Assembly: GCF_008086595.1 (NCBI RefSeq)
Contig: NZ_RXYA01000002.1
Span: 248,001-312,000 of the forward strand
DNA: 64,000 nucleotides
From: Acetobacterium paludosum
GTDB taxonomy: Bacteria > Bacillota > Clostridia > Eubacteriales > Eubacteriaceae
Direction: 5' to 3'
The position numbers and the translations under genes were made by a program. Shown here piece by piece: positions 43,912-52,596 of this stretch. Below the pieces are notes generated by a model. It did no database searches and had not been told where the DNA came from. It was given only the letters and a program-made list of their open reading frames with translations. The stretch's first letter is position 1. Every line of letters starts with the position of its first letter.

Positions 43912-44744
43912 TCTTCTTTTGCTCCCATTGACCGCAGCTTAAAATCATCCTTTAGCATTTGCTTTAACACCTCATCACTCTTATTTCTTCTGACAATTAA
44001 TTCTAACCGATTTTCAAAATTATTCAATTGTTCAATCCCTGCCATGATGCTGGAATCAATATTTTTGTCACGGTTGGCATCAAAAACCATAATATCATAA
44101 TCAATTTCTTTTAAACCGGTCAAATTTACCGGCATTAAATTTTTGTCGATTATTTCATAGGCTGAGTGCGATAACTGCTTGACAAGATAACGTTCATGGC
44201 AGGACATGACGACGGTTACCCCTTGATTAGTTAATTCTTTGCTTAGGTTAATAAAGGCCATTTGAGATTGACTATCCTGCCCTGATAAGGGTTCATCCAA
44301 CAGTAAAACGTCGGGAGTCTGCAATAAAGCCTGTATTACGGCAACTTTTTGAATCGTACCTTTTGACAAATGTTTAATCGGAACATCAATCATCTCGTCC
44401 ATAAAAAACTCATGAAATAATTCTCGGCTTCTGTCATTAATCATTTTTTCAGACATTCCCTCAATCAATCCCATATAGCCAATGAATTCACGAGCTGTAA
44501 GATCTATCTTGGGGAAATGTTCAGGAACATAATTAAATTTTAATCGGGCTGTATATTTAATGTTACCTGAAGTAATATTTGTTAAGCTGCATATCATTCT
44601 TAGCAAAGTGCTTTTTCCGGTACCATTATGTCCCAGCAGTGCAATCGACTCACCCTTCTTGATAGTCAGATTGATATGCTCTAAAATGATTCTCCTGCCA
44701 AAATTTTTGGATACATTGTTTAGAGCGATAATTATATCATCCAT
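43908..44744 (-). CDS. ABC transporter ATP-binding protein
   Basis: This 278-residue ATPase has Walker A GHNGTGKST near 38-46, the ABC signature as LSKGTIQKV, Walker B in VLLLDEPLSGQD and the switch histidine in MSCHERYLV. The signature differs from the usual LSGGQ. A C-terminal extension of about 70 residues follows the ATPase fold. With the permease downstream it forms an exporter of unknown cargo. AAGGAGAG precedes the ATG. Confidence 0.9.
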   Translation of the reverse strand: MDDIIIALNNVSKNFGRRIILEHINLTIKKGESIALLGHNGTGKSTLLRMICSLTNITSGNIKYTARLKFNYVPEHFPKIDLTAREFIGYMGLIEGMSEKMINDRSRELFHEFFMDEMIDVPIKHLSKGTIQKVAVIQALLQTPDVLLLDEPLSGQDSQSQMAFINLSKELTNQGVTVVMSCHERYLVKQLSHSAYEIIDKNLMPVNLTGLKEIDYDIMVFDANRDKNIDSSIMAGIEQLNNFENRLELIVRRNKSDEVLKQMLKDDFKLRSMGAKEE

Positions 44745-45119
44745 CTTCTCTCCTTAATTATTATTTAATCGCTAATCAAAGTGATTTGTAATCCGTTTAA
44801 TAATGAGTTCTTGAAAATAAATACAGTTTCTTTCTTATCGCTCACATTTTATCTCAAACCAGCGATATATACCTTAAAAAAAGCCGCATCTGTTTGAATC
44901 GACAAAACTGATTAATTGTGTAAATTGATAAATATAAATCACCATTTATTCGACTTGAATAGTATAATAGAAGACATGAACGAGAATTAATGTTGGTAAA
45001 CCGTAGAGATTGATTTTAATGTGTAACTCCGTTTTCATTTATTTCACAGCTATTGGATTGGACTTCAGGAAAAATGATTAAATTGCTTGATAAAAATCGT
45101 GTTAGAGGAGAATGTGTAT
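44745..45119. other. Intergenic region between ABC operon and nuclease-like gene
   Basis: These 375 AT-rich bases lie upstream of two divergent genes. A TATAAT near 44966 on the plus strand has no convincing -35. No RNA gene, repeat or small gene was recognised. Confidence 0.35.
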
Positions 45120-45920
45120 ATGGGTAACAATAGCAGTTCTAAAACGAGGGTAAACTCCTTAATGGCCAATTACGTCCAGGAAGATTGTAAACGTTTTATT
45201 GATCTCCTAAATCTAATGAACGACGGATACCGAAAAGACCGTTGGCGGGATCAGGATATCGGCACCATCGAGGCCGTTTATTATGACGGTTCCGACTTAA
45301 AAGAGAAAAGTCTCGCTCCCACAAAGTCTCGCTTGATCTGGCTTGTTGAAAATCTTAATCAGGCCAATGCAGGTAGAGTTCTTCCCGAAAACAAAACAAC
45401 AAAAAAAAGAAATGAACTTATTTCTGGCGAAAAGCGAACGGTTTTAGAAGCCACCAATAATATCCTTGCCCATGATGAAACCGCCGGTTTTCCTCATAAA
45501 TGGTGGGTATTGGAAAGCAACTCGCAGCCGGATATCTTTGTTCAAACCGACAAATTTATTTTTATCGGCGAAGCCAAACAGACCGAAAACGCTTTAACGA
45601 AAAGCACGAATTTAGATACGGACCGAATTCAAATGGTACGTCAAATTGAAGGCGCCATGAAATATGAACAAGAAAATTACAACGGCGTCAATGAACGGGA
45701 AATAATCAGCTTTTATATATTAAGTGATGCGTTCCTTAATATCGATGCGAACCTCGATGATTTGGCAAACTCCCAAAGCGGCGATGCTTCCATGTGGGAC
45801 AATTCCCTGAAACACTTATCTCGCCAAAGTATTAAGGAAATCAAAGAAACCTATCTTGGTTTTACTACCTGGGAAGAAATCGCCGAAACACTCAGTTTCA
45901 ATTTTGATGATGCGTGTTAA
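45120..45920 (+). CDS. Uncharacterised protein with a PD-(D/E)xK nuclease-like core
   Basis: This 266-residue protein matches no family I can name. A possible restriction-nuclease-type core is visible: P137-D138 on one strand (SQPDIFVQ) followed twelve residues later by E151-A-K153 (FIFIGEAKQ), with E132 upstream. That is the spacing of PD-(D/E)xK enzymes. The first 100 residues are basic and polar with no membrane segment. No methyltransferase or helicase gene is adjacent, so it is not an evident restriction system. GAGGAG lies 9 bases before the ATG at 45120; a start at 45087 is not supported. It may be an orphan defence or repair nuclease. Confidence 0.6.
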   Translation: MGNNSSSKTRVNSLMANYVQEDCKRFIDLLNLMNDGYRKDRWRDQDIGTIEAVYYDGSDLKEKSLAPTKSRLIWLVENLNQANAGRVLPENKTTKKRNELISGEKRTVLEATNNILAHDETAGFPHKWWVLESNSQPDIFVQTDKFIFIGEAKQTENALTKSTNLDTDRIQMVRQIEGAMKYEQENYNGVNEREIISFYILSDAFLNIDANLDDLANSQSGDASMWDNSLKHLSRQSIKEIKETYLGFTTWEEIAETLSFNFDDAC

Positions 45921-46087
45921 TTTATTTGGCAGAAGAAATCTGATTATTTTCATTCCCACCGTTTCCAACCGCCGATGATTCATGAGGCCGATTCATTTTT
46001 AAACTTGATCCATTATCTGGCACATTTTTTTAAAGTATAGTATAATATTTTAAAAACAATACAGCAGCATTTTAGAAGGAGAAAGAA

Positions 46088-47113
46088 ATGTGGATCGACC
46101 TCAGAAGTGATACCGTAACCCAACCGACAGCGGCAATGCGCCAGGCGATGGCTTATGCCGAAGTAGGTGATGACGTCTACGGTGATGACCCAACAGTCAA
46201 CCAATTGGAAAAATTAGCAAGTGAACGGTTTGAAAAAGAAGCGGCTCTTTTTGTTCCCTCCGGAACATTCGGAAATCAGGTGGCCATCATGTCTCATACC
46301 CAGCGGGGTAATGAAATTCTCGTGGGTGATGAATGTCATATTCTCATGCATGAAGTCGGCGGGGCAGCAGTCCTCTCCGGCGTTCAAACCCGGCCCTTCC
46401 CGACCGATGACGGGCGAGTTGATGTTTGCAAGCTGGAAAAGATGATTCGCGGCAATGATATTCATTTTCCCAATACCGGCTTGATCTGTATGGAAAATGC
46501 CCATTCAGCCGGAACCGCTATTCCGCTTGAAAATATGCAGACCGTCTGCCAGCTTGCAAAATCGCAAAATATTCCCGTGCATATTGACGGAGCTCGCATT
46601 TTCAATGCCGCGGTTGCCCTTGGGGTGGATGCGAAAGAGATTGCCGCCTGCGGGGACTCCGTCAACGTTTGTCTTTCCAAAGGTTTGTGTGCTCCAGTCG
46701 GATCACTTTTGTTAGGAAGCAATGATTTTATCCGCAAAGCCCGTAAAAACAGAAAACTCATGGGCGGTGGCCTCCGCCAGGCCGGAATTCTAGCCGCTGC
46801 CGGGATCATCGCTCTGACTGAAATGACCTCAAGATTATCGGAAGATCATAAAAATGCCCGTTATCTGGCTGATCGTCTTGAAGAGATTGATTCCTGCCAT
46901 GTTCGTCGTGATCGATTGGATATTAATATGGTTTTTTTCACTTTGGATGAGTCCGTCATCAGCGAGTCTGCTCTTGTTTCCGGCTTAAATAGTGAAAAGA
47001 TCAAAATCAACGGTCAAGAAGATGGCCTGTATCGCTTTGTCACTAACCATGACGTATCAGCAGCCGCCATTGATCAGGTTATCGAAAAGATGAAAGCACT
47101 GATCGTCCAATAG
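46088..47113 (+). CDS. ltaE: Low-specificity L-threonine aldolase
   Basis: This 341-residue PLP enzyme splits threonine or allo-threonine into glycine and acetaldehyde. Signatures are [14 protein letters not shown] at the start, [32 protein letters not shown] and the PLP lysine K198 in [12 protein letters not shown]. The length is normal for the family. AGAAGGAG precedes the ATG. It is a single gene followed by a strong hairpin terminator. Beta-eliminating lyases share the fold but not these motifs. Confidence 0.93.
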   Translation: MWIDLRSDTVTQPTAAMRQAMAYAEVGDDVYGDDPTVNQLEKLASERFEKEAALFVPSGTFGNQVAIMSHTQRGNEILVGDECHILMHEVGGAAVLSGVQTRPFPTDDGRVDVCKLEKMIRGNDIHFPNTGLICMENAHSAGTAIPLENMQTVCQLAKSQNIPVHIDGARIFNAAVALGVDAKEIAACGDSVNVCLSKGLCAPVGSLLLGSNDFIRKARKNRKLMGGGLRQAGILAAAGIIALTEMTSRLSEDHKNARYLADRLEEIDSCHVRRDRLDINMVFFTLDESVISESALVSGLNSEKIKINGQEDGLYRFVTNHDVSAAAIDQVIEKMKALIVQ

Positions 47114-47135
47114 CCGCATCAACTTTATTGCATTT

Positions 47136-47166
47136 TTTAGCACACGTCGAAACGACGTGTGCTAAA
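47136..47166. terminator. Bidirectional terminator after ltaE
   Basis: A perfect 14-bp stem TTTAGCACACGTCG/CGACGTGTGCTAAA with an AAA loop lies between convergent genes, with a T-run on the minus-strand side. Confidence 0.85.
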
Positions 47167-47215
47167 TGATTTTTACCATTAATTTTTGCCTACCAGTTTG
47201 TTGAGCCCAGCAGTT

Positions 47216-47605
47216 TTAGTTTCGAATAATCTCAATTTTATAGCCATCAGGATCGGCAAGAAAGTAGAAGCGCGGTTTGCCATCGCCACTGAGACCCTTT
47301 AGATCCGTCGGTTTATACCCCTTTGCCTGATGCTCAGCATGAGCCGCCTCAAGATCATCCACGCGCAATGCCAGATGGCCATAGCCGGTGCCTAAATCAT
47401 ACGGTACAACTTGACCATAGTTATAGGTAAGTTCCAATTGATGACCATTCGATTCACCATCCCCTAAAAATACCAAGGTAAACTCGCCCTCAGGCTGATC
47501 ATTTCGTTTCACTTCTTCAAAGCCTAATACTTCCTTGTAAAAAGCAAGCGATTTCTCCAAATTTAAAACGCGAATCATCGTATGTGCCATTTTAAATTTT
47601 CCCAT
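47216..47605 (-). CDS. gloA: Lactoylglutathione lyase (glyoxalase I)
   Basis: This 129-residue protein of the VOC superfamily has the four metal ligands of glyoxalase I: H8 (MAHTMIRV), E58 (HQLELTYN), H77 (GYGHLAL) and E125 (YKIEII). It detoxifies methylglyoxal by isomerising its thiol adduct. The motif DPDGYKIE is typical of GloA. AAGGAG precedes the ATG. It lies upstream of a NifX-like gene on the same strand. Confidence 0.92.
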   Translation of the reverse strand: MGKFKMAHTMIRVLNLEKSLAFYKEVLGFEEVKRNDQPEGEFTLVFLGDGESNGHQLELTYNYGQVVPYDLGTGYGHLALRVDDLEAAHAEHQAKGYKPTDLKGLSGDGKPRFYFLADPDGYKIEIIRN

Positions 47606-47692
47606 TTTTTTCTCCTTTTATTATTGAATTTTTTCTTCAAGCACTAATTTAAAGTTTTGTTTTAAGGGTCACTTTCGAATCCACTCTCTAAT

Positions 47693-48058
47693 TTATAACT
47701 GCTGGTGCTCTCGGCCGCAGCCATCGGATCCATCAACCGTTTTAATCAACTCCAGTTTTCGCTTTTCCAGTAACTTCAGTGCCTCTGTTCCCGAATGACC
47801 GACTCCTGAATATCTGGTGATATAAGCATCAGCCAAAACATCAAAGGCAGCTGGATTCAGTCCGCCGGTTATGATGCCTTCACAACCGAATTCAATTACT
47901 TTTCGAGCCAGGTTTTCTTCTGAAAGATCAGCTTTATTTTCGATCACATTAATACTCAAATCAGACGTTTCCACGACTAATAAATACTTACATAATTCAA
48001 AGCGTTGCGAGACCTTGCTCGCCAACGTTTTTCCCTCCATTGTCATTGCCAGATACAT
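47693..48058 (-). CDS. NifB/NifX-type dinitrogenase cofactor-binding domain protein
   Basis: This 121-residue protein consists of one Nitro_FeMo-Co-type domain (PF02579-like): MYLAMTMEGKTLASKVSQRF, then GCEGIITGGLNPAAFDVL and GHSGTEALKLLEKRKLELI. Stand-alone members bind metal-sulfur or other cofactors in organisms without nitrogenase; the role here is unknown. The C-terminal CGREH could bind metal. A GTG at 48076 is in frame, but AAGGAG is correctly spaced for the ATG at 48058. It follows recO. Confidence 0.72.
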   Translation of the reverse strand: MYLAMTMEGKTLASKVSQRFELCKYLLVVETSDLSINVIENKADLSEENLARKVIEFGCEGIITGGLNPAAFDVLADAYITRYSGVGHSGTEALKLLEKRKLELIKTVDGSDGCGREHQQL

Positions 48059-48109
48059 TTTTTTCTCCTTTTTCACGATAATTATTGACTCACTTTGTAC
48101 CAGGGGAAC

Positions 48110-48877
48110 TTATTTTATTTTCGATAAAGGATTCAGCAAACTTTTATAAAAAGTGTAGGCTTTTGATGATTTCCCAACACAATAGCCAATGTAATGGTCC
48201 AATAAATCATTGACTTTTGTTGCATCTTCGGTGGAAGCATCCTGTTCTTTTAGTTCTTTGATCGGTTTTCTTAAAAAATCCCGTAAAAGCTCCAGCATCC
48301 CCGGACTTAATTTATAGGAATAACCGGTCGCCTGATGCTTGCAATTTTTACATAAAATGCCGTAACCTTCAATACTGAAAACAGCCGGTTTCTGGTCCGA
48401 TTCACAAATCATACATTGAGTAATCCCGGGCCGATAACCCAAAACACTGACGAGTTTCAACTGAAAGGCACCAACCAGAACAAGATCATTTTTGGCTTTT
48501 CCCCCTGATAAATAAAACAACACATGCAGTAACAGTTTAAGGATCTCCGGACTCTTTTGATAAAAATCAAAGGCATTGTTAATGAGATCCAGCAAATAAG
48601 CGGCCAATGCCATTTTTGTCAGATCATTTCTTAACGGATAAAACGCTTCGATTAAACTTGCCTGGTTGATGATGCCAAAATTCTTCCCGGGATAATAAAC
48701 AAACTCACCGTAGGCGAAAATCTGAGTACTGGCCAAAAGGCCGCTTTTTTGACGGCGTACGCCCCGGGCCATGCACTGAATTTTCCCTTCATTCTCGGTG
48801 AAAATCGTCAAAATCTTGTCCTGTTCTTTATAAGCCTGTTCTTTAATAACCAGGCCTTTTGTTTTAATCAGTGCCAT
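48110..48877 (-). CDS. recO: DNA repair protein RecO
   Basis: This 255-residue protein has an N-terminal OB fold (MALIKTKGLVIKEQAYKEQDKILTIF has the usual RecO start), a helical domain and a four-cysteine zinc finger (CMICES then GILCKNCKH). RecO helps load RecA on SSB-coated DNA. It follows era by about 20 bases, as is usual in Bacillota. A TTG at 48892 is possible, but AGGAG fits the ATG at 48877. Confidence 0.93.
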   Translation of the reverse strand: MALIKTKGLVIKEQAYKEQDKILTIFTENEGKIQCMARGVRRQKSGLLASTQIFAYGEFVYYPGKNFGIINQASLIEAFYPLRNDLTKMALAAYLLDLINNAFDFYQKSPEILKLLLHVLFYLSGGKAKNDLVLVGAFQLKLVSVLGYRPGITQCMICESDQKPAVFSIEGYGILCKNCKHQATGYSYKLSPGMLELLRDFLRKPIKELKEQDASTEDATKVNDLLDHYIGYCVGKSSKAYTFYKSLLNPLSKIK

Positions 48878-48897
48878 AATTCTCCTGCCCAAATGGG

Positions 48898-49794
48898 TTA
48901 TTCAAAATAGCCCAAATCCTTGAGATCAAAATTGCTTTCCCGCCAGTCAGAACGGACCTTTACCCAAAGCTGAAGATTGACCTTGGATTTTAAGAAAAAC
49001 TCGATATCACGGCGAGCCTGACTGCCGATTTTTGTCAGCATGGAACCGCCCTTGCCGATCAGGATACCCTTGTGGGTTTTTCGTTCGCAAAAGATGGTCG
49101 CTTCAATATCAATGATATCTTTTCCTTTTCGAGATTTCATCGCAGTGACTTCAACGGCTATCCCGTGGGGTACCTCATCATTCAACAGGTTCAGAAGTTT
49201 TTCCCGGATCAGTTCCTGGACGACCCAACGTTCGGACTGATCAATAATCATGTCGGCCGGGAAAAACATCGGACCAGGCTCTAACAGTTTGGTAATGATA
49301 TCCAATAGTTCTCTGATTCCATCCCCTTTTGCGGCAGAAATTGGAATGATACAATTGAGAAAATCATATTTTTGATACGCGGCCATGGTCACCAGAAGAT
49401 CTTCTCTTGGCAACAAATCGATTTTGTTGATCACCAAAATAACCGGTGTTTTACTGACTCTCAGCTTTTCAAGAATATACTGATCGCCTGGGCCGATTTT
49501 CGTCTCCGGCTCAACCAGATACAAAACAACATCGACATCCGAAATAGTATTTTCGGCGGCTTTTTGCATATAATCACCTAGTTTATTTTTGGGTCGATGC
49601 ATCCCTGGGGTATCGATAAACACCATCTGGGCATATTCATCGGTATAGATACAACGAATAGCATTTCGGGTGGTTTGGGGCTTGGCTGAAGTAATGACCA
49701 GTTTTTCTCCCATAATATTGTTTAATAAAGTGGATTTCCCAACATTTGGTCGTCCTACAATACTGATAAATCCTGATTTAAATGGTTCGTTCAT
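48898..49794 (-). CDS. era: GTPase Era
   Basis: This 298-residue protein acts in 30S ribosome maturation and binds 16S rRNA. It has the G1 motif GRPNVGKST near 14-22, G3 in DTPGMHRPKN, G4 in VINKIDLL and a C-terminal KH domain (HKGILIGKGGSMLTKIG). It lies in the conserved ybeY-dgkA-era-recO group. Confidence 0.97.
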   Translation of the reverse strand: MNEPFKSGFISIVGRPNVGKSTLLNNIMGEKLVITSAKPQTTRNAIRCIYTDEYAQMVFIDTPGMHRPKNKLGDYMQKAAENTISDVDVVLYLVEPETKIGPGDQYILEKLRVSKTPVILVINKIDLLPREDLLVTMAAYQKYDFLNCIIPISAAKGDGIRELLDIITKLLEPGPMFFPADMIIDQSERWVVQELIREKLLNLLNDEVPHGIAVEVTAMKSRKGKDIIDIEATIFCERKTHKGILIGKGGSMLTKIGSQARRDIEFFLKSKVNLQLWVKVRSDWRESNFDLKDLGYFE

Positions 49795-49814
49795 CGTTCA
49801 CATTCTTTCTTTGG

Positions 49815-50186
49815 TTAGAAAAACCAATTGACTATTTTTGGTAAAAAGATAATAAGTCCCACACAGACTGACATGATCGCGGCGACCATCACCGCTCCTG
49901 CTGCGGTATCCTTGGCGACTTTCGCTAAATGGTGATAGTCTTCCGTATAAAGATCAACCAGGGTTTCAATGGCAGTATTTAGTATCTCCAATATAAAAAC
50001 AAAAAAAATGACTATCACCAGTGCCAGCCATTCATAACTTGCGATTCTAAAGGCAATCCCTGCCGCGATGGCAATTGTCCCAACGCCAAGGTGAATTCTC
50101 ATGTTGGGTTGGGATTTTATCGTATATTTTATTCCATCGATGGCATAAGAAAAACTTTTTGTGAGCTTTCTTCTGATTTTTCCCAC
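49815..50186 (-). CDS. dgkA: Diacylglycerol/undecaprenol kinase (DgkA family)
   Basis: This 123-residue membrane protein has three membrane helices and the catalytic EILNTAIETLVDLYT motif. In Gram-positive bacteria the enzyme mostly phosphorylates undecaprenol for cell-wall carrier recycling. It is located between ybeY and era, as in many Bacillota. Confidence 0.93.
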   Translation of the reverse strand: MGKIRRKLTKSFSYAIDGIKYTIKSQPNMRIHLGVGTIAIAAGIAFRIASYEWLALVIVIFFVFILEILNTAIETLVDLYTEDYHHLAKVAKDTAAGAVMVAAIMSVCVGLIIFLPKIVNWFF

Positions 50187-50221
50187 CTCCTGATTTTAAT
50201 TCTATTGAAAAACTTGGTATC

Positions 50222-50689
50222 CTAATCATCGCCCATAATTTCTTTTTCAATACTGCGCATCGCCGATTTTTCATTCTCTTCCATATGATCATACCCCAAA
50301 AGATGAAGGACACTATGAACCGAAAGATAGCAAAGCTCCCGGGTTAGCGTATTTTCATATTCTTCCGCCTGTGTCATGGCTTGCTGAATACAAATGACAA
50401 CATCCCCAAGCAGTAACGGCAAGTGCGGGTTATCTTTAAGGATCATCATCCGATCATATAAGAAATCTTCATGCATGGGAAAGGAAAGAACATCTGTGAC
50501 GACATTTTTGCCCCGATAATTTGCGTTCAGTTCTTTTATTTCCTCAGCATTTACAAACGAAAAACTAATTTCACATTCAACCCCAATTTCCTGATGAAGC
50601 AGGGTTCGTTTCATGGCATCTTCAATTTCCTCCAGTATGGACTCATCTATTTCAACATCACTTCGATTATCATAAGCTACTACGAGCAT
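50222..50689 (-). CDS. ybeY: rRNA maturation endoribonuclease YbeY
   Basis: This 155-residue metalloprotein has the three-histidine zinc site H125-x3-H129-x5-H135 (VHSVLHLLGYDH) and a conserved upstream segment NVVTDVLSFP. It takes part in 16S rRNA 3' end processing and ribosome quality control. phoH, often found next to it, is not present; a histidine-phosphatase gene lies upstream instead. Confidence 0.96.
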   Translation of the reverse strand: MLVVAYDNRSDVEIDESILEEIEDAMKRTLLHQEIGVECEISFSFVNAEEIKELNANYRGKNVVTDVLSFPMHEDFLYDRMMILKDNPHLPLLLGDVVICIQQAMTQAEEYENTLTRELCYLSVHSVLHLLGYDHMEENEKSAMRSIEKEIMGDD

Positions 50690-50743
50690 AAGTTTTTCCT
50701 CTCAATTTCATTACTTTATTATTCCATTTTTACAAGAATCAGA

Positions 50744-51418
50744 TCAGTCATTTGCAACAGCCGCTTTCATTATTGAAATGTTTGCTTCACCTAACGGCGG
50801 CTGATCAACTATTAATTCATCATATGCCGGCGTCATCATAGTTGATAACATACCAAAGCCATCATTATAATTAACAACGGTAATGCTGCCTAACTTGATA
50901 TCAAAATGCCATTTACTGTCAATCGGAAGCTCCAAAAGATTCGTGAGCATCCCGTGAACAGTTCCCCCATGAGCAACCAGCAAGACGGTTTCATCGGGAT
51001 TTAGCTCTGCTAAGAATTCTTTACATAAAGTGTGGTATTCCCGCTGACTTTGCCCTTCCGGCACGACATAATCCAAATAATCATCCATCCATAAATCCCA
51101 CTCGGTTTTGGCGGTTTCACTACATTCATCGCTGGTTTTTCCTTCGAAAATTCCGAAGTTAAATTCTTGCAGACGATTATCAACCTGAATTTGTTTTCCC
51201 GTTGCTGCTCCAACATCCGCGGCAATTTTAAAAGCCCGTGAAGTTGGGCTGGCGTAGATTTTATCAAAAGTCAATTTCTCATCCAGAGCAATTAATTCTT
51301 CAACTAAAAGTTCTTTCATTGCCTCACCCCGACGGGTATATTGCGATTCTGTATGGCCATTTAGTCTGCGCTCTACATTACCGAATGTTTCAACATGTCT
51401 TACTAATACGAGTTTCAT
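50744..51418 (-). CDS. Histidine phosphatase family protein (phosphoglycerate-mutase-like)
   Basis: This 224-residue protein has the catalytic R7-H8 pair, although the usual RHGxT reads RHVET (glycine to valine at residue 9), and the second histidine in LLVAHGGTVHG. The residues ASPTSRAFKIA and FNFGIFEGKT match the CobC/GpmB-type branch. Substrates in this family are varied phosphoesters, including alpha-ribazole phosphate in cobamide synthesis, which would suit a corrinoid-rich organism; that is a guess. Confidence 0.85.
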   Translation of the reverse strand: MKLVLVRHVETFGNVERRLNGHTESQYTRRGEAMKELLVEELIALDEKLTFDKIYASPTSRAFKIAADVGAATGKQIQVDNRLQEFNFGIFEGKTSDECSETAKTEWDLWMDDYLDYVVPEGQSQREYHTLCKEFLAELNPDETVLLVAHGGTVHGMLTNLLELPIDSKWHFDIKLGSITVVNYNDGFGMLSTMMTPAYDELIVDQPPLGEANISIMKAAVAND

Positions 51419-51600
51419 CTAAATTTTCCTTATGCTATTTTATTTTTCTTATTAGTGCGACATTCACACTAATGTTTGTTGATCATTTGATCTTTTATCT
51501 ATTCATTATAACCCATTTTAATCCGAGAGGCCAAAATATTTTTGCTTATCCCAATCTTTTTAGTTATAATTAATTAATAACAGTTTGAAAGGAAATCACC

Positions 51601-52515
51601 ATGGACAAAACTTCAAAATACCCTCTTTATGCCGATCTTGGGCTTATCGCTGTGTCCTTTGTATGGGGCAGCGGCTTTGTTGCTTCCAAAAATGCTCTAA
51701 ATTCCATGACTCCGATGATGCTGATGGCCTTGCGTTTTAGCATTGCAGCGCTTTTATCGGGGATTATTTTTCGGAAGAATTTAAGAAATCTATCTAAAGA
51801 AACCATTAAGGCTGGCTGTATTATCGGATTTTTTCTGTTCTCAGCCTTTGCCGCCCAAATGATCGGTCTTCAATACATGCTGGCTGGAAAGCAGGCTTTT
51901 TTAACGGGTACCAATGTAATCATGGTTCCCTTTATATACTGGGCGGTCAAGAAAAACAAACCGGACAAATATAATTTTATGGCGGCTTTTATTATGATAA
52001 CGGGTTTAGCTTTATTGACCATTGATTTTTCGGTTGGCTTTTCCTTCAATATCGGTGATGCCCTAACCCTGCTCTGCGCTTTTCTTTATGCCTGTCACAT
52101 TGTCGTCGTTGGGATGTTTTCAAAGCAGCATGACCCCATTGCGCTGACGGTGATTCAATTGGCTTTTGCCGCCATCATCTCGTTGATTTATGTCTTTTGG
52201 TCCGGAGAATTTACGATCGTCATCCCGGTTCCGGGCCTTTTAAACGGCATATATCTCGGGGTATTTTGTACTTTCCTGGCATTTTTAGTGCAAAACCTGG
52301 CGCAAAAGCATACCAGTTCTACGCATGCGGCGATTTTTCTCAGTTTGGAATCGGTTTTTGGAAGCACCCTGTCGATTCTCCTTCTTGGGGATCAATTTAC
52401 CTTCACCATGCTCCTGGGCTGCATCATTATTTTTCTTGGCATTATCACCGCCGAAACCAAATGGTCTTTTCTTAAGATTAAACAAAATAACCCTGAAAAA
52501 ATTACCGAGCATTAG
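51601..52515 (+). CDS. EamA-family (DMT superfamily) transporter
   Basis: This 304-residue protein has ten predicted membrane segments as two EamA repeats. The first begins LIAVSFVWGSGFVASKNAL and the second carries ALTLLCAFLYACHIVVVG. The family exports amino acids or other small metabolites. AAAGGAA precedes the ATG. A terminator-like hairpin that also contains the ribosome-binding site of the next gene follows 39 bases after the stop. Confidence 0.88.
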   Translation: MDKTSKYPLYADLGLIAVSFVWGSGFVASKNALNSMTPMMLMALRFSIAALLSGIIFRKNLRNLSKETIKAGCIIGFFLFSAFAAQMIGLQYMLAGKQAFLTGTNVIMVPFIYWAVKKNKPDKYNFMAAFIMITGLALLTIDFSVGFSFNIGDALTLLCAFLYACHIVVVGMFSKQHDPIALTVIQLAFAAIISLIYVFWSGEFTIVIPVPGLLNGIYLGVFCTFLAFLVQNLAQKHTSSTHAAIFLSLESVFGSTLSILLLGDQFTFTMLLGCIIIFLGIITAETKWSFLKIKQNNPEKITEH

Positions 52516-52554
52516 CTTTTTTCTTTACTTTTTAAGTTTAATCATGCTATGATT

Positions 52555-52596
52555 ACCTCCAAATGCAAGACTAATTGCAGAGGAGGTTTTTTTTTG
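52555..52596 (+). promoter_or_regulatory. Terminator-like hairpin containing the ribosome-binding site and T-run of the next gene
   Basis: ACCTCC (52555-52560) pairs with GGAGGT (52582-52587), and TGCAA (52564-52568) with TTGCA (52575-52579). Nine T residues follow, and the last of them form the TTG start codon. GGAGG is also the ribosome-binding site of the flavoprotein gene. The element could terminate transcripts from the EamA gene, or hide the ribosome-binding site when folded. Confidence 0.65.
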
